Assembly (NCBI GenBank): GCA_963678485.1
Contig: OY782882.1
Location: forward strand, 2,232,001 to 2,296,000
Source: CALGYY01 sp963678485
GTDB taxonomy: Bacteria > Bacteroidota > Bacteroidia > Bacteroidales > CAIWKO01
Reading direction: 5' to 3'
DNA length: 64,000 nucleotides
Shown here: positions 25,770-34,370 of the stretch, in pieces
How positions within the stretch are numbered: position 1 is the stretch's first letter
Layout: each line of letters opens with the position of its first letter
The notes under the pieces: generated by a model
What the model was told of the DNA's origin: nothing
What the model saw: only the letters and a program-made list of their open reading frames with translations
The model's database searches: none
Translations under genes and position numbers: made by a program

Positions 25770-26783
25770 ATGAAATTTTCACTTCCATATGTTATTTTTG
25801 AGACGACTTCCCGCTGTAATCTTCAGTGCCGTTACTGCTATAATATTTGGAAAGTTGAAGGGAAAGAGCATAGGGTGATGGATTCATACTCATTGGCGTT
25901 AAAAACATTGAAGCGTCTTTTTCGCATTGCAGAAGTAAAGCATATTACTATTACTGGAGGAGAGCCGCTGTTGGCGGAACGTATCGAAGAATTGTTATTG
26001 TTTATACGATTAAAAAAGAAAGGAGTAACACTCATCACGAATGGCTCCGGTGGCTCTGCAGAACGATACAAAACTATTGTTTCGTTAGGGATTGATGTGT
26101 TTGAAATTCCTGTTCATGCTCATATTCCGGAGATTCACGACGATCTCACACGCGTTAAAGGTTCTTGGGAAAATTCCATTCAAAGCATAAAAACGCTGAA
26201 AAATCTGGGTGCCTACGTTGTTCCTGTTATGGTTGTGACTAAAATAAACCTTCCATTCATGGCTGAAACCCTTGAATTCATTAACTCGCTGGGTTGTGCA
26301 CAGATAATGATTAACCGTTATAACATAGGCGGGGCGGGCTTTAAAGAAAACGAGACTATTCTTCCAGAACAGGAGGAACTTCGTAGAGCATGGACTGTGG
26401 CTAACGAGATAGCAGGGCGTTTGCAACTCAAACTCTCCTCTAATGTTTGCTCTCCCTTTTGCCTGCTGAATCCTTCGGACTACCCGCATATTTCTTTTGG
26501 TTCTTGCTCTACCGATCCGCACAGAATGCCCATTACGATTGATATTGAGGGGAATCTCCGTATTTGCAACCACTCGCCCATTGTGGCCGGAAATATCTAT
26601 TCCCAACCACTCGAAGAAATATTTAACGGATCGCACATTAAAAACTGGTTGGCTCAAAAGCCCGAATTCTGTAAGGATTGCGAACTCTACAATAAATGTC
26701 TGGGCGGTTGTCGCTCTGCTGCTTTACAGGCTGGACTTAGCGCAGATGATGTTGACCCGGTAATGACCCTTTTCAAACGCTAA
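25770..26783 (+). CDS. Radical SAM/SPASM enzyme adjacent to twin lipoproteins
   Basis: The 337-residue protein has the radical SAM cluster motif CNLQCRYC with Cys16, Cys20 and Cys23, the SAM-binding GGEPLL near residue 69 and a TIM-barrel middle. The C-terminal SPASM-type region has further cysteines: CSTD, RICNHSP, and the closing set Cys301, Cys304, Cys310 and Cys314 (CKDCELYNKCLGGC), for auxiliary [4Fe-4S] clusters. Such enzymes modify ribosomally made peptides or proteins. Immediate upstream neighbours are two paralogous small lipoproteins, the likely substrates. Transcription with them is supported by same orientation and a 33-bp gap. The reaction is unknown. Confidence 0.93.
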   Translation: MKFSLPYVIFETTSRCNLQCRYCYNIWKVEGKEHRVMDSYSLALKTLKRLFRIAEVKHITITGGEPLLAERIEELLLFIRLKKKGVTLITNGSGGSAERYKTIVSLGIDVFEIPVHAHIPEIHDDLTRVKGSWENSIQSIKTLKNLGAYVVPVMVVTKINLPFMAETLEFINSLGCAQIMINRYNIGGAGFKENETILPEQEELRRAWTVANEIAGRLQLKLSSNVCSPFCLLNPSDYPHISFGSCSTDPHRMPITIDIEGNLRICNHSPIVAGNIYSQPLEEIFNGSHIKNWLAQKPEFCKDCELYNKCLGGCRSAALQAGLSADDVDPVMTLFKR

Positions 26784-26818
26784 ACACCAACATCCATTCT
26801 GAGTTTTAACGGATTTCT

Positions 26819-26826
26819 TATCTTTG
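26819..26826 (+). promoter_or_regulatory. Bacteroidota -7 element TATCTTTG for the ECF sigma operon
   Basis: TATCTTTG matches TAnnTTTG and lies 20 bp before the sigma factor start codon. A -33 TTG is not apparent. Confidence 0.6.
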
Positions 26827-26846
26827 CAAAACTTACTGCTCCCTTC

Positions 26847-27455
26847 ATGCTTTTTGGCGCGCCCAAACGAAAAGACGACACACCGGACTTAGCTACACTT
26901 CCGGACGACCAACTGATTGCTTATTATAAGCAAAGCGGCGACAGGGATGTTATTGCTGAATTTTACGATCGCTATGCTCATTTACTTTATGGAGTCTGCA
27001 TGAAGTATATGAAAAATGAGACCGATAGTAAAGAGGCGCTGATGCAGGTGTTCGAAAAATTATACGAAAGTCTTAAAATTTACGAAATCGAGTTTTTTAA
27101 GAGCTGGTTCTATAGCGTAACTAAGCATCATTGCCTTTATCTGCTTAAGCGCCACAAGGAATATGCTTACGAAGAAAAGGACCTGATGTGGAAAACCCCA
27201 AAAGATTTTGTGGAATTTGGGGATGACCTCACTCTGTGCGGCCGTTTGGAAAAAATGGACCAGACCAAACAGCTTGAATGGGCAATGGAACAATTAAAAG
27301 AAGAGCAGAGGATTTGTGTTGACTTGTTTTACTTAAAAGAAAAATCGTACGAAGAAGTACAGGAAATTACCAAATTCACTTATAAACAAGTAAAGAGTTT
27401 TATACAAAACGGAAAACGAAATCTTAAAAACCTGCTCACAGAATACAATGGATAA
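26847..27455 (+). CDS. ECF-type RNA polymerase sigma-70 factor
   Basis: A 202-residue sigma factor. Region 2 is seen in FYDRYAHLLYGVCMKYMKNETDSKEALMQVFEKLYESL (about 40-78), with the aromatic-rich FKSWFYSVTKHHCLYLLKRH for promoter melting. Region 4 is seen in the last 50 residues (EEQRICVDLFYLKEKSYEEVQEIT and YKQVKSFIQNGKRNLKNLL), the helix-turn-helix that reads -35. It directs RNA polymerase to a stress or surface regulon. The stop codon overlaps the ATG of the anti-sigma/TPR gene by 8 bp, coupling their translation. Its own promoter appears to be the -7 element at 26819, so it is probably transcribed by the housekeeping sigma. Confidence 0.93.
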   Translation: MLFGAPKRKDDTPDLATLPDDQLIAYYKQSGDRDVIAEFYDRYAHLLYGVCMKYMKNETDSKEALMQVFEKLYESLKIYEIEFFKSWFYSVTKHHCLYLLKRHKEYAYEEKDLMWKTPKDFVEFGDDLTLCGRLEKMDQTKQLEWAMEQLKEEQRICVDLFYLKEKSYEEVQEITKFTYKQVKSFIQNGKRNLKNLLTEYNG

Positions 27456-28698
27456 GCCTGACAACATTTACCGGATACTGACCCCCACGGGTTGCCCTGA
27501 TCAGGCATTACTGCTTGACTATCTGGATGGCAAAACCAGTGCAGAGGTAACTCGCTCCATCGAACTACATCTGGCCGACTGTCCTTTGTGTTCAGATGCA
27601 GTTGAAGGTTTATCCTTAATGAGTGATCGTAAAGAATTAGATACAATATTAAAAGATGCAAAAAGCCATCTCTTTGATAAGGAAAATGTGTTTCAATTGC
27701 CGGTAAAAGAGGTTAAAAAAGGAAAATCAAGACAACTGCAAACAGGAATATACATAGGTATTGCAGCTTCTCTTGCCTTGATTATTACTAGCTATTTTGG
27801 TGTGCGTTTTCTCGCAATGAGCGATATACAGCATAAGGAAACCATTAGCATGGAAACGGCTCCGGAAGAAACTCCAAAGTCAAAAGAGATTGTTGTTAGT
27901 GGTCCTAAAAATGAGGATGTTACCGAATCTAAAAACAACACCGACAACAATGAATCTACTGTGGTGAAACAGCTTGGTGGGGAAAATGATAATGGTATGT
28001 TCAGCACCAATGTAACCAGAGTTGCAGATGCTGAAGAGCAAAAAGTTATCGTGGATGGTACAAAAGATTTTAGACCGGACATGGATTATTCCGGAGATAT
28101 TGAATCAATCTTTGAAGTCCCTATTGAGAGGGAAAAGGATGAGGTGACTAAGTTGGAATCCAAAGATTCTAAAGAACCCAATGTGGTTACAGAAGAATCG
28201 GCTGGCGATGTTGTAACAGTAACGACCATCGGTGGGGCTAAGCGTGCAGAAAAAAAAGATATAGACAATAGAGATAAAAATGCAATGCCTGCAGCAACAG
28301 GCGCAGGTCAATCCGCTGTAGTGGATCAAATGGAATCAAAATCTCAGGAAGACCTTAATAAGGGGCTGGATGCTTACAACAAAGGTGATTATCCTGGAGC
28401 GGTCAATCAATTCAAACAAACGCTCGATGGTATACCAAATCAAACACAGGCGCTGTATTATAATGGTATGTCATACTATTATTTAAAGAACTATGAAGAA
28501 GCCTTAAAAGCGTTCAACACATTGTTAAAGGATAAAAAGAACCAATATTATCAGGCTGCACAGTGGCAAATAGCAGTAATTTACCTTGAAACCAGTAACA
28601 ACAAGCAAGCTCGTAAAACCCTCAACGAGATTATCGACGGGAATGGTTCGTATCGATTCCCTGCCGAAGAAGCCATAAAAAATATTGGAGGCAATTGA
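27448..28698 (+). CDS. Anti-sigma factor-like membrane protein with C-terminal TPR domain
   Basis: The 416-residue protein has an N-terminal zinc-finger-like region (YLDGKTSAEVTRSIELHLADCPLC, residues about 24-52, with the His-x3-Cys-x2-Cys pattern), a single membrane helix (about 97-118), an acidic, low-complexity middle (about 125-290, rich in Glu, Lys and Thr), and tetratricopeptide repeats from about 295 to 405 (LDAYNKGDYPGAVNQFKQTL, YYYLKNYEEALKAFNTLL). The layout suggests that the cytoplasmic part binds the adjacent ECF sigma and the periplasmic TPR part senses a signal. The gene overlaps the sigma gene by 8 bp. Fusion of an anti-sigma to TPRs is the notable point. Confidence 0.85.
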   Translation: MDKPDNIYRILTPTGCPDQALLLDYLDGKTSAEVTRSIELHLADCPLCSDAVEGLSLMSDRKELDTILKDAKSHLFDKENVFQLPVKEVKKGKSRQLQTGIYIGIAASLALIITSYFGVRFLAMSDIQHKETISMETAPEETPKSKEIVVSGPKNEDVTESKNNTDNNESTVVKQLGGENDNGMFSTNVTRVADAEEQKVIVDGTKDFRPDMDYSGDIESIFEVPIEREKDEVTKLESKDSKEPNVVTEESAGDVVTVTTIGGAKRAEKKDIDNRDKNAMPAATGAGQSAVVDQMESKSQEDLNKGLDAYNKGDYPGAVNQFKQTLDGIPNQTQALYYNGMSYYYLKNYEEALKAFNTLLKDKKNQYYQAAQWQIAVIYLETSNNKQARKTLNEIIDGNGSYRFPAEEAIKNIGGN

Positions 28699-28978
28699 TC
28701 TTGATTCCCAGTGTTCAGTATTTATACGAATTTTCCTAAATTTCTGTAACGTTTTTGCATTGTTTGCCTTTTAGTATTTCCACGACTAAATTTTTAGTCT
28801 TGGGATTTCCAGCATAAAAAATTGAATCCAAGCAAATAAAACCTTTCAAAAATCTTAGGTGCAAGGCAACCATTATGGTAAATCTGCCGTCATTTAAGCC
28901 GAAACGAAACACGTTCATTGTAATAATAGGTCGAAGATGTTAATTTTCAGTCTTTTTGATGAAAAAGTCTTATGTAGA
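28699..28978. other. Intergenic stretch without a supported gene
   Basis: About 280 bp of AT-rich DNA between the anti-sigma gene and the next promoter. A 60-codon minus-strand frame is present but has no promoter or recognisable product. No hairpin with a T-run is obvious after the anti-sigma stop codon. Confidence 0.6.
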
Positions 28979-29010
28979 TTGTTAAAGTATAAGAATAAAT
29001 TCTATTTTTG
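28979..29010 (+). promoter_or_regulatory. Bacteroidota promoter (TTG, 21 bp, TATTTTTG) for the PKD surface protein
   Basis: TTG at 28979-28981 and TATTTTTG at 29003-29010 lie 21 bp apart. The start codon at 29088 leaves a 5' leader of roughly 70 nt. Confidence 0.75.
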
Positions 29011-29087
29011 TGCTGCAATATAACTTTTTGCCCTAAACTTCGTATCAATACTGTTTTTGATGTAACTATTAGATAAAATCTTCTGTC

Positions 29088-31292
29088 ATGAAAAAAGTTG
29101 TTATTACCTTATTGTTCTTCTTTTCCTTGGTTACTCTTTTTGCTCAAGGTCTTGATTGCGCCAACTCTGAGCCTTTTTGCGCCAATCAGGGGACATATAC
29201 ATTTCCTGCAAGCACCAACGTACCCGACATGGGAACAGTAGGTTGTCTTTATACTACACCCAATCCGGCCTGGTATTATATGCAGATTGCAAACTCAGGA
29301 AATTTGGATATTCATATTTCCAGCGGTGGTGATGTTGATTTTATTTGCTGGGGGCCTTTTGCTTCTCTTGCCGCAGCTTGCGCAACAAACCTCATGGCTA
29401 ACACAGGTGTTGATTGTAGTTATTCTACTGCTGCTCAGGAAGATTGCAACATTGTAGGGGCTGTTTCCGGTCAGGTGTATGTATTATTGATTACCAATTA
29501 CGCGAATATTGTTACAAACATTTCTTTTAATCAAACGGGTGGTACAGGTTCTACAAACTGTGGTATTGTTGCTCCTCCTATAACCGGGGACACCGTTTGT
29601 GCAGGAGAAACAATCAATCTTACCGTTAATAACCCTACTGTTGGTGCCACTTACTCTTGGACTGGCCCAAATAGCTGGAGTTCTAATACAATGAATCCTA
29701 CTATTCCAAGTGCAACCACAAGTATGTCGGGTACTTATTCAATGACAATTACTGTTGGTACCCAAACCAGCCCTCCTGTTACTTGTACTGTAGTTGTAAA
29801 TCCTAATCCAACCATTTCTATTACTCCGGCAAATCCTTCAACCTGTGCTGGTGTTGCTGTAAATCTTACTGGTAATAGTAACGGACCACTCACTACCTAT
29901 GTCTGGAGCGACGGTTCAGTTACGAATCCAACAGCAGTGAATCCTCCATCAACCACTACATATAGCGTTACTGGAACTGATGCCAATGGATGCTCGGGCA
30001 CTGCGTCTACGGTTGTAACAATTAATAACAATCTTCTTATAACCGTTGATCCTTCTGCTCCGACAATTTGCCTCGGTGCTTTTGCTGATCTTACTGCCAC
30101 TGGTGGAACCAACTATACATGGTCTCCTGTTTCGGATTTAAGCTGTACAAGCTGTCCAACCACCTCTGCCAGCCCTGCTGCTACAACAACCTATACCGTT
30201 GACGCAACCGACGGCAACGGATGTACAGGTTCTACAACAGTTACCGTTACCGTTTCTACAGGACCGAATATGATTATTACACAGTCTGAAGAAATTATTT
30301 GTCGTGGGGATACCTGCAAGATTACTGTCAATGGCGCATCAAACTGCGTTTGGACTCCAGTAAATGGCTTGAGTTCCGGAACGGGGAATGTAGTGATTGC
30401 TTCTCCAATGACCACAACTACATATACTATTACTGGAGACAATAATGGTTGTATTGGATCCGATCAGGTAACTGTTGCGGTTCAACCCACACCTGAAATT
30501 AATTTCTCGGCGAGTATTACAGAAGGTTGTGAAAGCCTTAAAGTTCAATTTAACGATCTCACCCATCCTTCAATTAATCAATGGAATTGGAATTTCCACG
30601 ATGGTTCAGGTGCCAATCTTTCCAACTTCATGCAGAACCCGATGCACCTTTTCGAAAACCCCGGGGTATATGATGTTACCCTTACCGGAGTTTCCTCTGC
30701 AGGTTGCGTTGCTTCAATGACCATCCCTCAAATGATAACCATTTATAAAAACCCTGTTGCTGATTTCATTTACAATCCTATGGTTGCTGATGAATTAGAT
30801 CAGTTTATTTGGTTCTCTGAACAAAGCGTAAATGCTGTTTCCTGGGATTGGGATTTTGGCGAATCCTATTATTTAGGAAATACTTCTAATCTTACCAATC
30901 CTACTCACGAATACGATGGTGTTGGTACGTATATCGTCACACTCGCTGTTACCAGTCCGGAAGGTTGTGTTGATACCATTAGAAAGCCAGTCGTAATTGA
31001 ACCTCTCATCACTTTCTATGCCCCCAATAGTTTTACACCTAATGGTGACGGCAGAAATGATGTGTTTATCACTTACGGTGTTGGCATTGACGAAGCTTCC
31101 TTTGAAATGAGAATTTATGACCGTTGGGGAAACCAAATTTTCTTTACACCTGATATTAATCGTGGGTGGGATGGACGCGCATTTGGTCAGGAAAGTGTCA
31201 GTGCTTTTGGTGTCTATACATATTATATTACATTCCTTGATGTAAAAGGGAATATCCATAAATATAAAGGTACAATAGATCTGTATCGCTAA
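29088..31292 (+). CDS. Secreted Ig-like/PKD protein with type B type IX secretion signal
   Basis: The 734-residue protein has a signal peptide ending LFAQ, an N-terminal region with GDVDFICWGPF similar to choice-of-anchor-type beta domains, several Ig-like/PKD modules (about 165-470, with TTTYTVTGTDANGCSG-type ends such as TTTYTVDATDGNGCTG), two PKD domains (about 475-645, WNWNFHDGSG and WDWDFGE), and a gliding-motility-associated C-terminal domain (from about 650: PNSFTPNGDGRNDVF, MRIYDRWGNQIFF, YTYYITFLDVKG). That end is the type B sorting signal. It should be exported by the type IX system to the surface. The role is probably adhesion or matrix binding, which is inference. Confidence 0.92.
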   Translation: MKKVVITLLFFFSLVTLFAQGLDCANSEPFCANQGTYTFPASTNVPDMGTVGCLYTTPNPAWYYMQIANSGNLDIHISSGGDVDFICWGPFASLAAACATNLMANTGVDCSYSTAAQEDCNIVGAVSGQVYVLLITNYANIVTNISFNQTGGTGSTNCGIVAPPITGDTVCAGETINLTVNNPTVGATYSWTGPNSWSSNTMNPTIPSATTSMSGTYSMTITVGTQTSPPVTCTVVVNPNPTISITPANPSTCAGVAVNLTGNSNGPLTTYVWSDGSVTNPTAVNPPSTTTYSVTGTDANGCSGTASTVVTINNNLLITVDPSAPTICLGAFADLTATGGTNYTWSPVSDLSCTSCPTTSASPAATTTYTVDATDGNGCTGSTTVTVTVSTGPNMIITQSEEIICRGDTCKITVNGASNCVWTPVNGLSSGTGNVVIASPMTTTTYTITGDNNGCIGSDQVTVAVQPTPEINFSASITEGCESLKVQFNDLTHPSINQWNWNFHDGSGANLSNFMQNPMHLFENPGVYDVTLTGVSSAGCVASMTIPQMITIYKNPVADFIYNPMVADELDQFIWFSEQSVNAVSWDWDFGESYYLGNTSNLTNPTHEYDGVGTYIVTLAVTSPEGCVDTIRKPVVIEPLITFYAPNSFTPNGDGRNDVFITYGVGIDEASFEMRIYDRWGNQIFFTPDINRGWDGRAFGQESVSAFGVYTYYITFLDVKGNIHKYKGTIDLYR

Positions 31293-31303
31293 TAACACGA
31301 TGT

Positions 31304-31963
31304 GTGTGCGGTAGATTTTCCTTTGGAGTAAAAGAACATATTGTCGAGGGGCATTTTAATGTAGAATCAGAATCTACATTATTTGCCCCTCGATACAATT
31401 GTGCCCCCACCCAATCACTTGCTGTTATTAGTAATGCTATGCCTGGCAGGCTTTGTTATTTCAGATGGGGACTCATTCCTTCCTGGGCCAAGGATAGCAC
31501 CTTTGCTGCAAAAATGATCAATGCCCGGGCAGAGACGATTACCGAAAAACCTTCGTTTCGCCATGCATTTAAGCAACAACGTTGTTTAGTCCCGGCCGAT
31601 AGTTTTTACGAATGGCAGCAGGACAAGGTCAAAGCTCCCTTCAGGATTATGATGAAGGATGAAGAACTTTTTGCTATGGCTGGAATATGGGAATCATGGA
31701 TCAATCCTCAAGGAGAGGAGGTTCGAACTTTTTCTATAGTTACCACTACGGCAAATGCCCTAATGGCGCCTATTCACGAGCGTATGCCAGTTATACTTAC
31801 AAGAGAAAATGAAAGAATTTGGCTTCAGGAAAACAATATCTCTGTGCTGCAATCCCTACTGATACCATATGATGCGGAACGGATGAAAGCCTACAAAATT
31901 GGTCGACTTGTTAATTCTCCAGCAAACGACAATGCAGAAATTTGGGCTGCTGTAAGCGCATAA
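31304..31963 (+). CDS. SOS response-associated peptidase (SRAP/YedK-HMCES family), GTG start
   Basis: A 219-residue SRAP-domain protein. The start is a GTG at 31304: it puts the catalytic Cys at position 2 (MCGRFSFG), which the family requires. A nearby ATG at 31300 is in another frame and cannot be the start. Other motifs are YNCAPTQ, RWGLIPSWA, INARAETITEKPSFRHAF, RCLVPADSFYEWQ and FSIVTTTANALMAPIHERMPVIL. SRAP proteins cap abasic sites in single-stranded DNA by a thiazolidine link through Cys2. It begins 11 bp after the PKD protein, sharing its direction. There is no SOS box visible. Confidence 0.96.
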   Translation: MCGRFSFGVKEHIVEGHFNVESESTLFAPRYNCAPTQSLAVISNAMPGRLCYFRWGLIPSWAKDSTFAAKMINARAETITEKPSFRHAFKQQRCLVPADSFYEWQQDKVKAPFRIMMKDEELFAMAGIWESWINPQGEEVRTFSIVTTTANALMAPIHERMPVILTRENERIWLQENNISVLQSLLIPYDAERMKAYKIGRLVNSPANDNAEIWAAVSA

Positions 31964-32027
31964 TATATCCCTACAGCAATCCAGATTTACAGCTTGTGAA
32001 TTCAAACAACCAGAGTTTCAGGAAAGA

Positions 32028-32378
32028 TTATATTACACTGGTCAGTCGGGCGATAAATACCACCATCATGATAATGCCTGCAAGCATGGCAAGACCTTGA
32101 AGCCACATAAGAATATTGGGAAAGATAAGCTTTTTACAGCATCCGCAAGCGGTGGACATTACAGCGGTCATCTGTGCTATGAGAGAGAATAATACTGCAA
32201 TAGCAAAAGAGATCCATGCATACGACAGATAATTCACGGTGCAAATGCAAATAGATCCGTAAATATCCAATGCAAAAATTGAGGCGATTGTTGTACTGGC
32301 CAATAGTAAAATCGCAGTCACCAATATAATACGGGCAAATGCGATATGGCCTTTCAGACAAATAGTGTCTTCAGACAT
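32028..32378 (-). CDS. Small multi-pass membrane protein, unknown function
   Basis: Unrecognised. The 116-residue protein starts MSEDTICLKG (a TTG two codons earlier is less likely). It has about three to four membrane segments (near 13-33, 40-67 and 89-112), and a Cys pair CGCC near residue 77. It is transcribed away from the SRAP gene and lies 22 bp downstream of a small lipoprotein gene in the same direction, suggesting one transcript. Confidence 0.65.
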   Translation of the reverse strand: MSEDTICLKGHIAFARIILVTAILLLASTTIASIFALDIYGSICICTVNYLSYAWISFAIAVLFSLIAQMTAVMSTACGCCKKLIFPNILMWLQGLAMLAGIIMMVVFIARLTSVI

Positions 32379-32400
32379 AATCAAAAATTAAAAGGATGAA

Positions 32401-32628
32401 TTATTTGGTGTTATCGCACACCAGTTCTACGCCCTGACGGTTAGCTTCAGCTTCTTTTTCGATTTTGTAGGCTTTAATGTCAGCAGATTTTCCGCATTCT
32501 TCAGGGAAATCAACTTTAACAGTATCTCCAAGATGCTGATATTCATAATAGCAGGTAACGCACTGTTTGCAAGAAACCGCTGAAACTACAAGTGCTATGG
32601 CGGCTGCGCCAATTAAGAATCTTTTCAT
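32401..32628 (-). CDS. Small cysteine-rich lipoprotein
   Basis: A 75-residue protein from the ATG at 32628; a longer in-frame version starts upstream of the promoter and is rejected. The signal MKRFLIGAAAIALVVSAVSC has a lipobox ending VSC (Cys20). The mature chain of about 55 residues has three more clustered cysteines (KQCVTCYYEYQ) and two later (EECGKS, LVCDN), so internal disulfides or metal binding are possible. It is followed by a small membrane protein in the same direction. No function is recognised. Confidence 0.7.
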   Translation of the reverse strand: MKRFLIGAAAIALVVSAVSCKQCVTCYYEYQHLGDTVKVDFPEECGKSADIKAYKIEKEAEANRQGVELVCDNTK

Positions 32629-32655
32629 CGTCGATGTTGTTTTGTTATACCAATG

Positions 32656-32663
32656 CAAACATA
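32656..32663 (-). promoter_or_regulatory. Bacteroidota -7 element TATGTTTG before the small lipoprotein
   Basis: TATGTTTG (complement of 32656-32663) matches the consensus and lies 27 bp before the ATG at 32628. Confidence 0.55.
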
Positions 32664-32736
32664 CAGATTTTTTTGCAATGTGAGGGCTGAAAAAAATTTT
32701 CAAGCCTGTGTTTTTGAATAGAAGATTCTTCTTGAA

Positions 32737-33714
32737 TTACTCGAGCATTAGGCTGCATCCGCGCAAAGCACTATGGTCGAAACGACCTGAAATGCTGAAA
32801 CGACCGTCATTTCTAAGAATCCCCAAATCCTGTGTGGCAATAAAAGAACATGTATATATGTTTGCAAGATCGATAATATTTACTCCGCCCATTTTATCGG
32901 TCCCCAGCAAATGCAAAGGATCATGAGGATCACGAATCATGATTTTCATCCAGGCGGGGGTGTTAAAAAGCCCTTCAGAAACCGACCAAGCCTGTGAGAG
33001 CAATTCACACATACTGTATTCAGAATGTACCGAAGACGCACCAAGTCCTGTTTTAATCAGGTGATGTAATTCTTCCCGAGTGATTTCTTTTCGTTGCCCT
33101 TTCATCCCGCCGGTTTCCATAAATATGTCTGCACTAAAGCAGCCCGGGAATTGTTCAGCATAATCGGCCAAAGCAAAGCTTAGTCCCCATAAAAAAACTT
33201 TACGGTCAGTAATGCTTTGAGCCAATGCCGAAATTTCACTTTCTCTTCCTAGATAAAAGCCGCTTGCCGGATGAGCGCTGCGCTTAATAAGAAAGTTGGC
33301 CATATAAGCCAGACTTGATGAGGGTTTTTCAGCGAAAGCGGGAATTAATGCAATAAAGCAATAGTCCTCCGGAGGGCCATAAACCTTCTGAAATGCTTGC
33401 AGTATGCTTTCTTCGTAAAGGGCAGTGTCGAAGATCAAATGTGTAGATGGCGTCATTCCCGTGGTTCCGCTACTATGAAAAAGGGTTTCTTCCTTTCCTG
33501 ATACTGATGCAATTCTGTGCGTTTTAAAAAATTCGATGGGAAGAAACGGAATCTGACTTATTTCGGTCACCTGAGTTAGGCTGCTGTTCAGTAAATCGCA
33601 ATACTTCTGATAAACAGGATTGTTCTGATACTGGAAAGAAAATATTTCCAGCGCAACTGCGTTAAAGTCCTGTGCCGTCTGTATCTGAAATATTTTATCT
33701 TTCAAGTGTTTCAT
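32737..33714 (-). CDS. LuxE/acyl-protein synthetase-like enzyme (ANL-type)
   Basis: A 325-residue protein of the LuxE family of acyl-protein synthetases. It has the adenylate-forming loop HSSGTTGMTPSTH (about 80-92), ETGGMKGQRKEITREEL, SVHSEYSMCELLSQAW and a C-terminal domain with DLGILRNDGRFSISGRFDHSALRG. Such enzymes activate a carboxylic acid with ATP and pass it to a protein or partner. No luciferase or reductase genes are near, so the substrate is not light-related. It stands alone between opposite genes. In Bacteroidota similar genes sit in varied settings, often without known function. Confidence 0.8.
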   Translation of the reverse strand: MKHLKDKIFQIQTAQDFNAVALEIFSFQYQNNPVYQKYCDLLNSSLTQVTEISQIPFLPIEFFKTHRIASVSGKEETLFHSSGTTGMTPSTHLIFDTALYEESILQAFQKVYGPPEDYCFIALIPAFAEKPSSSLAYMANFLIKRSAHPASGFYLGRESEISALAQSITDRKVFLWGLSFALADYAEQFPGCFSADIFMETGGMKGQRKEITREELHHLIKTGLGASSVHSEYSMCELLSQAWSVSEGLFNTPAWMKIMIRDPHDPLHLLGTDKMGGVNIIDLANIYTCSFIATQDLGILRNDGRFSISGRFDHSALRGCSLMLE

Positions 33715-33760
33715 GAACTGCGTGAGGTATCTGCTTTTTTTGTAATTTTATGCCAGAGTA

Positions 33761-34279
33761 ATGATGTTAGCGATGAAAATGGTGAAATATTCTACAGTTT
33801 GTATCCTCGGCCTGATGCTGTTTTTGGTGTCCTGCTCAAAGGATCCGGTGTATCCTGTTGAGCCTAGCATTGCCTTTACAAGTTTCACAAAAATACAAAA
33901 CAATACAGGAAAGGATCAAAAAGGAATTCTTAAAATTTCTTTTACTGATGGAGATGGAGATATTGGCCTGAATCAGGACGACACTCAGCCTCCCTACGAT
34001 ACAGCAAGTGTATATTTTTATAATATGTTTATTACATATTATGAAAAACAGCATGGAATATATGTTCCTGTTACACTACCTATTTCTAATAATGCACGGG
34101 TGCCTCAGGTACCTCCTGCCACCAAAGGCTTACCGTTACAAGGCGATATAGAGATTGAACTTTATATCAATAATCCGGCTACCACTTTTGATACAATAAA
34201 GTATGATGCATATATTGTGGATCGGGCGCTACACGTGAGTAATGTCATTTCAACTCCTGACATTATCATTTCAAAATAA
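33761..34279 (+). CDS. Putative lipoprotein of unknown function
   Basis: Unrecognised family. The 172-residue protein has several close starts (ATG at 33761, 33764, 33773 and 33779); the first gives a full signal with lipobox ending LVSC. The mature part starts SKDPVYPVEPSIAF and is beta-rich, with an acidic loop DGDGDIGLNQDD that could bind calcium, and Pro-rich turns. It looks like the small single-domain lipoproteins common in Bacteroidota. It is divergent from the LuxE-like gene and precedes the left copy of the 0.6-kb repeat. Confidence 0.75.
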   Translation: MMLAMKMVKYSTVCILGLMLFLVSCSKDPVYPVEPSIAFTSFTKIQNNTGKDQKGILKISFTDGDGDIGLNQDDTQPPYDTASVYFYNMFITYYEKQHGIYVPVTLPISNNARVPQVPPATKGLPLQGDIEIELYINNPATTFDTIKYDAYIVDRALHVSNVISTPDIIISK

Positions 34280-34370
34280 TTTCTTTAAGGCAATTGCACT
34301 CAGCAACGGCATCCTTCAATAAAGGGATGTCTGCACTAATCGTATTAATTGTTCCAACGAATGCTTATTC

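Noticed and set aside
26085..26657. 190-codon minus-strand frame opposite the radical SAM gene
   Set aside because: It is a shadow of the radical SAM coding frame, which has full motif support.
28736..28918. 60-codon minus-strand open frame in the gap after the anti-sigma gene
   Set aside because: No promoter, no recognisable product and it lies in AT-rich intergenic DNA; most likely chance.
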